From Rhodocyclaceae bacterium UBA5602 (lineage in GTDB: Bacteria; Pseudomonadota; Gammaproteobacteria; Burkholderiales; Rhodocyclaceae), in NCBI GenBank assembly GCA_002424865.1, contig DILC01000051.1:12782-25478 (forward strand): a stretch of 12,697 nucleotides of DNA. The letters run 5' to 3'. Below the pieces are notes generated by a model. It searched no databases and was not told the DNA's origin. It saw nothing but the letters and a program-made list of their open reading frames with translations. How positions within the stretch are numbered: the first letter of the stretch is position 1; each line of letters starts with the position of its first letter. The translations under genes were made by a program, and so were the position numbers. This document shows, in pieces, positions 6,507-12,697 of this stretch.

Positions 6507-7830
6507 CATTATCTTCCACGGTAAAAAGAAGCTCGCCCAAATGATCAGCCAGCCGGTCAAAATTAACACGTACCTGCGTTGCAGGCAGGTTTGCAACCGC
6601 ACCCGGTTGTTCCGCCGGCCCGCCCGGCGCACGCAAAGGCTTCACGCCCACGGCGTCAGCCGCCGCCTCATCATCGCCGACGATTAAAGCCAAGGGCGCG
6701 CCAGAGGCATCGGCCTTTTTCATCTGCGACTTGAAGCTGCCGCCGCCACAATGCAAATGAATGGCATAGCCTTGCCCGCGCAAATGTTCGGCCACCCTAA
6801 AGGCAAACCTGCCAGCAGCTTCCCCCTGATGCACCAAATAAGCATCAGGCGCCACAGGCTCATGCCGCTGGCCTTGATCCTGCCAGAGCGCCAGGAGCCG
6901 CTCGATGCCCATGGCAAAACCGCAAGCGGGCGCGGGCTTGCCACCCAGCTGCGCCACCAGGCCATCATAACGCCCACCCGCACACACCGTACCCTGCGCG
7001 CCGAGCCGATCGGTCACCCACTCGAACACCGTGGCATTGTAATAATCCAGCCCGCGCACCAGGCGCGGATTGATGCGGTAGGGAATCGCCACATCCTTTA
7101 ACAGTTGCTGCACGCCTTCAAAATGCTTGAGCGAATCTTCACCCAGATAATGGATAAGCTGCGGCGCACCGGCGACTAAATCATGCATCGCCGGGTTTTT
7201 CGTATCCAGAATGCGTAGCGGGTTGGTATGCAAGCGCCGTTGCGCGTCCGCATCCAGGAGCGCCGTGTGCGCTGACAAATAAGCAATCAAGTCGGTCCGA
7301 TGCCTTGCCCTTTCCTCGCCCTGCCCCAGGGAATTGATTTCCAGGCGTATGCCTTCCAGCCCCAGGTCATCCCACAGCCGGGCACACATTGCAATTTGTT
7401 CTGCATCAATATCGGGGCCCGCCAACCCCAGCGCCTCGATGCCAACTTGATGAAACTGGCGGTAGCGTCCTTTTTGCGGCCGCTCATGGCGAAACATGGG
7501 CCCCATGTACCACAGGCGCTTGGGGCCATCATACAGCAGGTTATGCTGGATCGCTGCGCGTACGCAGGAGGCCGTGCCTTCGGGGCGCAAGGTGAGCTGC
7601 TCGCCATTGAGCGCGTCGGTGAAGGAATACATTTCCTTTTCGACAATATCCGTCACTTCGCCAATCGCCCGGTGAAACAGAGCCGTAGGCTCAAGCATGG
7701 GCATGCGTATAGGCCGATAGCCGTAGGCACGCAGCCAATCACGGATCGTCTCTTCAAACTGTTCCCACAGTTCGGCCTCACTGGGCAATAGGTCGTTCAT
7801 GCCACGAATGGCTTGCAGGGTCTGGCTCAT
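6493..7830 (-). CDS. hisS: Histidyl-tRNA synthetase
   Basis: The protein is 445 residues with class II synthetase features: LRPEGTA at 81-87, motif 2 region FRHERPQKGRYRQFHQ at 113-128, the histidine-specific LVRGLDYY at 257-264 and AGGRYDGL at 284-291, and motif 3 GFAMGIERL at 304-312. A C-terminal anticodon-binding domain follows (about 335-430). It charges tRNA-His with histidine in the cytoplasm. The ATG at 7830 gives MSQTLQAIRGMNDLLP, the family N-terminus, 9 bases after the ispG stop; the ribosome site is weak (AAGA). It is about 20 residues longer than E. coli HisS, with a slightly extended C-terminal part. The distant homologue hisZ lies at the left edge of the window. Confidence 0.98.
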   Translation of the reverse strand: MSQTLQAIRGMNDLLPSEAELWEQFEETIRDWLRAYGYRPIRMPMLEPTALFHRAIGEVTDIVEKEMYSFTDALNGEQLTLRPEGTASCVRAAIQHNLLYDGPKRLWYMGPMFRHERPQKGRYRQFHQVGIEALGLAGPDIDAEQIAMCARLWDDLGLEGIRLEINSLGQGEERARHRTDLIAYLSAHTALLDADAQRRLHTNPLRILDTKNPAMHDLVAGAPQLIHYLGEDSLKHFEGVQQLLKDVAIPYRINPRLVRGLDYYNATVFEWVTDRLGAQGTVCAGGRYDGLVAQLGGKPAPACGFAMGIERLLALWQDQGQRHEPVAPDAYLVHQGEAAGRFAFRVAEHLRGQGYAIHLHCGGGSFKSQMKKADASGAPLALIVGDDEAAADAVGVKPLRAPGGPAEQPGAVANLPATQVRVNFDRLADHLGELLFTVEDNDGNF

Positions 7831-7839
7831 GTTCTTAAT

Positions 7840-9078
7840 TCAAATACGGCTAGGATAAGTGCGCGCCACATAGTCCGCCACTAACTGGCGAAACTCGTCC
7901 GCAAGATGCTCGCCACGCAACGTAAGTGCGCGCTCACCATCAATATAAACCGGCGCTACGGGCGCTTCGCCCGTGCCGGGCAGGGAAATGCCGATATTGG
8001 CATGCTTGCTCTCGCCCGGACCATTGACCACACAACCCATCACAGCGAGCGTCATGTTTTCCACGCCCACATAGCGCTCGCGCCACACAGGCATTTGCTC
8101 GCGCACATAGGTTTGAATGTCTTGCGCCAACGATTGAAACACCGTGCTGGTGGTGCGCCCGCAACCGGGACAGGCCGCCACCAGCGGCGTGAAAGCACGC
8201 AGCCCCATGACTTGCAGGATTTCCTGCGCCACAATCACTTCGCGGGTCCTGTCGCCGCCGGGCTCGGGCGTGAGCGATACACGCAGGGTGTCGCCTATGC
8301 CTTCTTGCAGCAGCACGGCTAACGCGGCGGTTGAAGCCACAATGCCCTTGCTGCCCATGCCCGCTTCGGTGAGCCCGAGGTGCAAGGGATAATCGCAGCG
8401 GCTGGCCAGATCGCGATATACCGCAATCAAGTCCTGCACGCCTGAGACCTTGCAGGACAAGATGATGCGATCCCCCGCCAAGCCCAGCGACTCGGCTTGC
8501 GCGGCGGACTCCAGCGCGGAAGCCACCATGGCTTCACGCATGATCTCCACGGCATTTTTAGGCTCGGCACGCTGCGCATTTTCATCCATGATGCGCGCAA
8601 GCAACGCCTGATCCAGGCTACCCCAGTTCACACCAATGCGAATCGGCTTATCAAACCGGCAGGCAATCTCGATCAACTGCGCAAATTGCTCATCGCGCTT
8701 AGCGCCCTTGCCCACATTGCCCGGGTTGATACGCAACTTGGCCAGACTTTCCGCGCACGCCGGATATTCCGCGAGCAGCTTGTGGCCATTGAAATGGAAG
8801 TCGCCAATAAGCGGCACATCCACATTCATCTGCGCCAGCCGTTCGCGGATCTTCGGTACGGCCGCGGCTGCCTCGCGCGTATTCACGGTAATCCGCACCA
8901 CTTCAGAGCCTGCCCGCGCCAACTGCGCAATTTGCATGGCGGTAGCAAAAACGTCTTCGGTATCGGTGTTGGTCATCGACTGAATAACAATCGGCGCGGT
9001 CCCGCCAACGCCGACTTTTCCAACCAGCACCCGCCGTGACCCACGCCGCAGGCCAGGGGAAAACGCGTTAGCGCTCAT
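7840..9078 (-). CDS. ispG: 4-hydroxy-3-methylbut-2-enyl diphosphate synthase (flavodoxin), IspG/GcpE
   Basis: The protein is 412 residues. It catalyses the reductive conversion of methylerythritol cyclodiphosphate to HMBPP in the MEP isoprenoid pathway, using a [4Fe-4S] cluster. The cluster ligands are visible: Cys303 and Cys306 in CPGCGRTT, Cys349 in VMGCVVNGPGE, and Glu356. The N-terminal TIM-barrel part shows VIQSMTNTDT at 31-40 and INPGNVG at 117-123. Length and motif order match the bacterial type without the large plant-type insertion. The ATG at 9078 overlaps the rodZ stop as ATGA and has no obvious Shine-Dalgarno sequence, so translation probably depends on coupling to rodZ. The pilW-rodZ-ispG-hisS order is widely conserved. 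Confidence 0.98.
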   Translation of the reverse strand: MSANAFSPGLRRGSRRVLVGKVGVGGTAPIVIQSMTNTDTEDVFATAMQIAQLARAGSEVVRITVNTREAAAAVPKIRERLAQMNVDVPLIGDFHFNGHKLLAEYPACAESLAKLRINPGNVGKGAKRDEQFAQLIEIACRFDKPIRIGVNWGSLDQALLARIMDENAQRAEPKNAVEIMREAMVASALESAAQAESLGLAGDRIILSCKVSGVQDLIAVYRDLASRCDYPLHLGLTEAGMGSKGIVASTAALAVLLQEGIGDTLRVSLTPEPGGDRTREVIVAQEILQVMGLRAFTPLVAACPGCGRTTSTVFQSLAQDIQTYVREQMPVWRERYVGVENMTLAVMGCVVNGPGESKHANIGISLPGTGEAPVAPVYIDGERALTLRGEHLADEFRQLVADYVARTYPSRI

Positions 9079-10046
9079 TGCACAGTCAAGCGCGCAACGC
9101 CCGCCCGCGCATAAGGTTGTAAATCAATACGGCGCTCACCCAGGCTAACGCGCACCGCAGGCGCTTGCCCGACCCATACGTGAAACGGTAGCTTGCCCTC
9201 GACGTTTCGCACCGTACCTGCAGCAAACTCCCCGCTTAAAACGACTTTATTGGTGGCATCGCGCACTTCCACCCAGGACCTCCCATCAAACGCCAAACTG
9301 AGTACCGGCTGCGCAATGGCCTGCGGCAGTGCCGAGGCAACAACAGGAGAAGCGCCTTGCGCACCGACCCCCTCCCCGGTCGCCATGGCAACGCCTTCGT
9401 GTGGCCATGCAGCGCCATCCACTGCGGGGCTGCTTGACGGTTTATCTGCGGAGACAGCCGTCCCCTGCAGTGCTGGTACCGGGACAACTGGCGCAACAGA
9501 GGCCGGCGATGCCGGGCTGCTCGCTGTTGCAGCCGCTTTAGCTTCAGGACGCTGCCCTGCCTGCACCTCGGCTGCACCCGTTGCGCGCTGTCGGCCCATA
9601 ACAACATAAGCGCCATAAGCGACCCACACCAACAACAAAACCAATCCAATCGCAGCCAGCCGCTTGGGCAGCACGCCCATCCTGCCGTTGGCGGATTGGG
9701 CAACCCCCAAGTTACTGGGCGGCCGCACGCTCATGGCCGTCACAGGCGCGACAACATCCATCATCGCCAGTAAAGGCAGCGGATCCATGTGCACATATTT
9801 TGCGTAACTCCGCACAAACCCGCGCGCCGTCGTTAAACCCGGCAAGCGCGGGTAATCATCGCATTCCAACGCCTCAACTTGCGCCGGGCTGAACCGGGTA
9901 GCCTGCGCAATGGCACCGACAGTCAACCCAAGCTGTTCGCGCCGCAAACGCAAGGCCGCACCGGGCAGGGCAACAGGCGTGTCCGGCGCTGCCCCCATGC
10001 CATCAGGCCCAGCCGCGCCCAAGTCTTCAGATGCCACTGCATTCAT
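9075..10046 (-). CDS. rodZ: RodZ-like cell-shape protein (cytoplasmic HTH, membrane helix, periplasmic DUF4115)
   Basis: The protein is 323 residues. After a 30-residue Ala/Gly/Pro lead comes an Xre-type helix-turn-helix (about 33-90) with LRLRREQLGLTVGAIAQATR and the LPGLTTARGFVRSYAKY segment typical of RodZ. One membrane helix lies at about 131-150, preceded by basic residues. A low-complexity Ala/Pro/Val/Ser linker (about 153-246) leads to a C-terminal DUF4115 domain (about 247-321) beginning LSLAFDGRSWVEVRDA. RodZ links MreB filaments to the wall-synthesis machinery and helps set rod shape. The ATG at 10046 overlaps the pilW stop (ATGA) and has AAGGGG at 10054-10059, 7 bases upstream. A role as a DNA-binding regulator is less likely, given the full RodZ layout. 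Confidence 0.93.
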   Translation of the reverse strand: MNAVASEDLGAAGPDGMGAAPDTPVALPGAALRLRREQLGLTVGAIAQATRFSPAQVEALECDDYPRLPGLTTARGFVRSYAKYVHMDPLPLLAMMDVVAPVTAMSVRPPSNLGVAQSANGRMGVLPKRLAAIGLVLLLVWVAYGAYVVMGRQRATGAAEVQAGQRPEAKAAATASSPASPASVAPVVPVPALQGTAVSADKPSSSPAVDGAAWPHEGVAMATGEGVGAQGASPVVASALPQAIAQPVLSLAFDGRSWVEVRDATNKVVLSGEFAAGTVRNVEGKLPFHVWVGQAPAVRVSLGERRIDLQPYARAGVARLTVQ

Positions 10047-10855
10047 TCATAAGCCCCTTGCGAGAGAAGACGATGCTCAGGAGATTCCGCAAAGCGCTTG
10101 CGCAACTGCGTGGCCAGACGGAATTCCGCTTCACGATTACCCAATTTCCGTTCAATCCGCAAAGCCAGCCAGGTCAGCATTGCATCCAGTTCCTGCAATT
10201 TTTCTATGCTCGACATCCAGCGCCTGGCTTCCGCATAGTTTCCTTGGCGATAATCCATGTCTGCCAACCAGTACATCGCCTGCGTGTTGCCGGGCGCCAG
10301 CCGCAGCGCTTCCAGCAAATAAGCTGCAGCGGCTTTATCGTCCTTCATGCGGATGGCACAAATGCCCGCATTGGTATTAGGTTTCGTTGGCGTTGAATAA
10401 AGGGGGTTATTCGCCGCCAACGCAAAATGCGCCATCGCCTGTTTTTCGCGGTTGTTCTGGCACAAAAACCAGCCGAAGTTATTGTTGATCTCCGGGTCGC
10501 CAGGCGCTATGCGCAGCGCCTGGCGAAAATTCCCTTCCGCCAGCCCTGGCTCATTCAGGCTCATATGCACCAAACCCAACAGGTTATAAGCCGGTGCGTA
10601 GTTCGCGTCCACCGACAAGGCAATTCGCGCCTCCTCTAACGCAACGGCTGCCCGGCCATCGACAAAATACAATGCACCCAATTCCGTATGCACCTTGGCA
10701 CGCTGCTCCGTCTCATTCTTGGGCGTCTGTTCAGAAACCGGCAGTTGCGCGCCCGCCTGACGGCCGGCTGACCCCACCCCTGTCGTAGCACAGCCAGAAG
10801 CCAGCAGCGCAATCGCCATCAAGGAACCCGCCAGGCGAGAGATCAAATTTTTCAT
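10043..10855 (-). CDS. pilW: Type IV pilus biogenesis TPR lipoprotein PilW/PilF (pilotin)
   Basis: The protein is 270 residues. A lipoprotein signal (MKNLISRLAGSLMAIALLASGC) predicts lipidation at Cys22. TPR repeats follow from about residue 53, for example ELGALYFVDGRAAVALEEAR and YNLLGLVHMSLNEPGLAEG. The NNFGWFLC (125-132) and NAGIC (162-166) stretches are typical of the PilF/PilW family. The family delivers the PilQ secretin to the outer membrane and supports its multimer assembly, so the host probably makes type IV pili. The ATG at 10855 overlaps the rlmN stop as ATGA. A GGAG site at 10863-10866 sits 7 bases upstream. The residue at -3 of the lipobox is Ala, which is acceptable but not ideal. 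The name is pilF in Pseudomonas and pilW in Neisseria. Confidence 0.92.
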   Translation of the reverse strand: MKNLISRLAGSLMAIALLASGCATTGVGSAGRQAGAQLPVSEQTPKNETEQRAKVHTELGALYFVDGRAAVALEEARIALSVDANYAPAYNLLGLVHMSLNEPGLAEGNFRQALRIAPGDPEINNNFGWFLCQNNREKQAMAHFALAANNPLYSTPTKPNTNAGICAIRMKDDKAAAAYLLEALRLAPGNTQAMYWLADMDYRQGNYAEARRWMSSIEKLQELDAMLTWLALRIERKLGNREAEFRLATQLRKRFAESPEHRLLSQGAYE

Positions 10856-11964
10856 TGCGTCGCTCCATTCACAGAAACCGGACTGATTGCAATCGGCACA
10901 GGCCGCTGCATGCGTTTCGACTTATCGAGCACCTTGCCAGCCAGCTGGCCACAGGCTGCGTCAATATCGTCACCGCGCGTCCGCCGCACGGTAGTCACCA
11001 AACCGCCATCGATCAAGATAGCCGAAAACCGACGCACTCGATCAGCCGTAGAACGGGTAAAGCCTGAATTCGGGAAAGGATTAAATGGGATCAGGTTAAA
11101 TTTGCAGGGCACATCCCGCACCAGATGAAGCAAGGCGCGCGCGTCTGCATCACTGTCATTGACCCCGTCCAGCATGACATATTCAAAGGTAATAAAGTCC
11201 CGCGGCGCATGCTTTAGATACCGCTGGCATGCAGCCATCAATTCCGCAAGCGGATATTTGCGGTTAATCGGCACCAACTTATCCCGCAGGCCATCCGTTG
11301 GCGCATGCAAGGACACGGCCAAGGCAACAGGACAGGCCTGCGCCAGACGATCAATCGCTGGCACAATGCCTGAAGTCGAAACCGTCACCCGCCGCCTGGA
11401 CAAGCCGTAGGCATTGTCGTCCAGCATCAACTGCAAAGCGGGAACAAGATTTTCGAAATTCGTCAGTGGCTCGCCCATGCCCATCATCACCACATTGCTG
11501 ATAACGCGCGCACCCGCCGGATCACGGCCCAATGCACGGTTCGCCTGCCATACCTGGCCGATAATTTCAGCTGTGCTCAAGTTGCGATTGAAACCCTGGC
11601 GCCCGGTGGAACAAAAAGCACATTCCAAAGCGCAACCTGCTTGCGACGAGACACACAAGGTTCCCCGCGTACCATCCGGTATGAAAACCGTCTCAACCGC
11701 ATTACCATTACCCACATCAAACAGGAATTTGCGCGTGCCATCATCGGATAGCTGATCGCTAATGACCGGTGGCGGCAGGACGGCGGCCAAAGACAACAGC
11801 TTCTCGCGCAATGCCTTGGCCAGATCACTCATTTTTGCAAAATCATTCTCCCCAAAGTGATGCATCCAGCGCAACACCTGACGCGCACGAAACGGCTTCT
11901 CGTCGTGTTGGGCAAACCACGCCGTCAGGTCTTTCGCATCAAAATCGAGGAGATTCACGGCCAT
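10852..11964 (-). CDS. rlmN: Dual-specificity 23S rRNA/tRNA adenine-C2 methyltransferase RlmN
   Basis: The protein is 370 residues. It is a radical SAM enzyme that methylates C2 of A2503 in 23S rRNA and of A37 in some tRNAs. The cluster motif CALECAFC supplies Cys111, Cys115 and Cys118. Cys104 and Cys338 match, by spacing, the two catalytic cysteines of E. coli RlmN (118 and 355). GMGEPLTNF (162-170) is the SAM-binding GGE-like motif, and LIPFNPFPNSGF (291-302) is also typical. The ATG at 11964 lies 6 bases after the ndk stop with no clear ribosome site, so it is probably coupled to ndk. The presence of Cys338 separates it from the related resistance enzyme Cfr less well than the location does; ndk-rlmN-pilW is the housekeeping context. 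Confidence 0.97.
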   Translation of the reverse strand: MAVNLLDFDAKDLTAWFAQHDEKPFRARQVLRWMHHFGENDFAKMSDLAKALREKLLSLAAVLPPPVISDQLSDDGTRKFLFDVGNGNAVETVFIPDGTRGTLCVSSQAGCALECAFCSTGRQGFNRNLSTAEIIGQVWQANRALGRDPAGARVISNVVMMGMGEPLTNFENLVPALQLMLDDNAYGLSRRRVTVSTSGIVPAIDRLAQACPVALAVSLHAPTDGLRDKLVPINRKYPLAELMAACQRYLKHAPRDFITFEYVMLDGVNDSDADARALLHLVRDVPCKFNLIPFNPFPNSGFTRSTADRVRRFSAILIDGGLVTTVRRTRGDDIDAACGQLAGKVLDKSKRMQRPVPIAISPVSVNGATQ

Positions 11965-11970
11965 CGCAAG

Positions 11971-12396
11971 TTAACGGGAATAAACACCCATCGCCGGAAA
12001 GAAGTAAGCGATTTCAACAGCCGCCGTTTCTGCCGCATCGGAACCATGCACCGCATTAGCATCAATGCTGTCAGCAAAATCAGCACGGATGGTGCCAGGC
12101 GCCGCCTTTTTAGGATCAGTTGCACCCATCAGATCGCGGTGCTTCAGGATCGCATTTTCACCTTCCAGGGCCTGAATCATCACCGGGCCTGAAATCATGA
12201 AATTCACCAGGTCGTTAAAAAATGGACGCGCTTTATGCACGGCATAAAAGCCTTCAGCTTCCTGGCGCGACAACTGGTGCATACGTGAAGCGACGATCTT
12301 CAACCCATTTTTCTCAAAGCGGGAATAAATTTCACCGATGACATTTTTAGCAACTGCATCGGGCTTGATAATTGACAGGGTGCGTTCTACAGCCAT
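11971..12396 (-). CDS. ndk: Nucleoside diphosphate kinase
   Basis: The protein is 141 residues, the normal length. It transfers the gamma phosphate between nucleoside triphosphates and diphosphates through a phospho-histidine. The catalytic His117 lies in the NAVHGSD signature, and the N-terminal ERTLSIIKPDAV and the GATDPKKAAPGTIR segment (91-104) are intact. The ATG at 12396 is chosen because GGAG at 12403-12406 lies 6 bases upstream and MAVERTLSIIKPD is the family start. A TTG at 12408 would add four residues and would itself consume the ribosome site. It is the first recognised gene of the co-directional run. The sequence is very close to the Burkholderia-type Ndk. Confidence 0.98.
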   Translation of the reverse strand: MAVERTLSIIKPDAVAKNVIGEIYSRFEKNGLKIVASRMHQLSRQEAEGFYAVHKARPFFNDLVNFMISGPVMIQALEGENAILKHRDLMGATDPKKAAPGTIRADFADSIDANAVHGSDAAETAAVEIAYFFPAMGVYSR

Positions 12397-12437
12397 GAGA
12401 CTCTCCAAGGTGGGTGGTTTGACAGAAATAACTTTTT

Positions 12438-12466
12438 ATTTTATCGCATATTGCCTTGCATTCCCC
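12438..12466 (-). promoter_or_regulatory. Candidate promoter of the ndk operon
   Basis: On the minus strand a -10-like TAAAAT (12438-12443) lies in an AT-rich patch about 42 bases before the ndk ATG. The -35 position at 17-base spacing (GGGGAA) is poor. The position before the first gene of a long co-directional run makes a promoter here likely, but these exact boxes are uncertain. Confidence 0.3.
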
Positions 12467-12482
12467 TGAATAGGGACGGCCT

Positions 12483-12496
12483 TTTGCTGCAGCAAA
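12483..12496. repeat. 14-bp perfect palindrome
   Basis: The sequence tttgctgcagcaaa is identical to its reverse complement and is centred on a PstI-like ctgcag core. It lies about 87 bases upstream of the ndk start, just upstream of the candidate promoter. It could be an operator for a dimeric regulator or chance symmetry. No T-tract follows it on either strand, so it is not a terminator. Confidence 0.5.
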
Positions 12497-12509
12497 GACT
12501 TCTTCCGGC

Positions 12510-12695
12510 CTAACGCCCATGGTAAGCAAATGCCACCCGCAGATGATGAAGCACGCGAAAAGCAGCATCAAGGCCCGCCCGCCCAGCCGCGAAGCGAGAG
12601 ATGGCCGGCTTTGCACAGCCAGAGGGCTGCGGCGGCGCGGCGCGAGCGGCGTGGCCTGGCAGCAAATGGCCTTGTTTCACGCTAACGCGCATGGT
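12510..12695. repeat. Direct near-repeat of 14 bases upstream of ndk
   Basis: The copies ctaacgcccatggt (12510-12523) and ctaacgcgcatggt (12682-12695) differ at one base and are 172 bases apart. Both have an agcaaatg motif nearby, though on opposite sides. No gene boundary or mobile-element feature was recognised at either copy. Confidence 0.4.
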
Positions 12696-12697
12696 CG

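Larger units (their letters stand above)
12397..12697. other. 301-bp stretch upstream of ndk without a convincing gene
   Basis: The half next to ndk is AT-rich (the leader, with a candidate promoter); the far half is strongly GC-rich. Minus-strand frames of 89 codons (12347-12616, GTG start, overlapping ndk) and 60 codons (12510-12692), and a plus-strand frame of about 53 codons from an ATG at 12530, are open, but none has a family resemblance or a good ribosome site. A 14-bp perfect palindrome and a 14-base near-repeat lie here and are described separately. Confidence 0.6.

Noticed and set aside
12347..12616. 89-codon minus-strand frame with a hydrophobic segment
   Set aside because: It starts at GTG, overlaps the start of ndk in another frame, and uses the ndk ribosome site and leader as coding sequence. 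No family resemblance was seen.
1..12697. tRNA or rRNA genes, CRISPR array, insertion sequence, prophage or defence genes
   Set aside because: No cloverleaf-like sequence, regularly spaced repeat, transposase, integrase or defence-protein motif was seen; nearly all of the sequence is accounted for by conserved core genes.

Overview
All recognisable genes lie on the minus strand, so transcription runs from high to low coordinates. In that direction the order is ndk, rlmN, pilW/pilF, rodZ, ispG, hisS, yfgM, bamB, der, hfq, hflK, hflC, a DUF2065 (YjeT-like) gene and the first 24 codons of hisZ. This is a conserved housekeeping block of Betaproteobacteria. The presence of hisZ next to hflKC, the type IV pilus pilotin between rlmN and rodZ, and Ndk and Hfq sequences of the Burkholderia type all point to that class, probably Burkholderiales or a relative. 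A closer placement is not possible from the sequence alone.

Right end (12397-12697): a GC-rich stretch with no convincing gene, the ndk leader and a weak candidate ndk promoter. From 12396 down to 3286 nine genes (ndk to der) are packed with gaps of 0-9 bp or short overlaps. Several junctions are ATGA, GTGA or TAATG type, so this looks like one translationally coupled operon. It joins nucleotide balance (Ndk), tRNA/rRNA modification (RlmN), pilus assembly (PilW), cell shape (RodZ), isoprenoid supply (IspG), histidyl-tRNA charging (HisS), envelope and outer-membrane assembly (YfgM, BamB) and 50S ribosome maturation (Der).

A 208-bp gap then precedes hfq (RNA chaperone), which has a strong ribosome binding site and probably its own promoter. 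Between hfq and hflK lies a 304-bp stretch with no recognisable gene. This is the place where hflX sits in most Beta- and Gammaproteobacteria, so the main departure from the expected layout is the missing hflX. hflK and hflC (membrane partners of the FtsH protease) overlap by one base. They are followed by a perfect 11-bp hairpin without a T-tract, then the DUF2065 gene and hisZ, which runs off the left edge.

No tRNA or rRNA genes, CRISPR array, insertion sequence, prophage or defence gene was seen. Apart from the hflX slot and the two structured non-coding stretches, this is an ordinary core-genome region, and I found no convincing new system in it.
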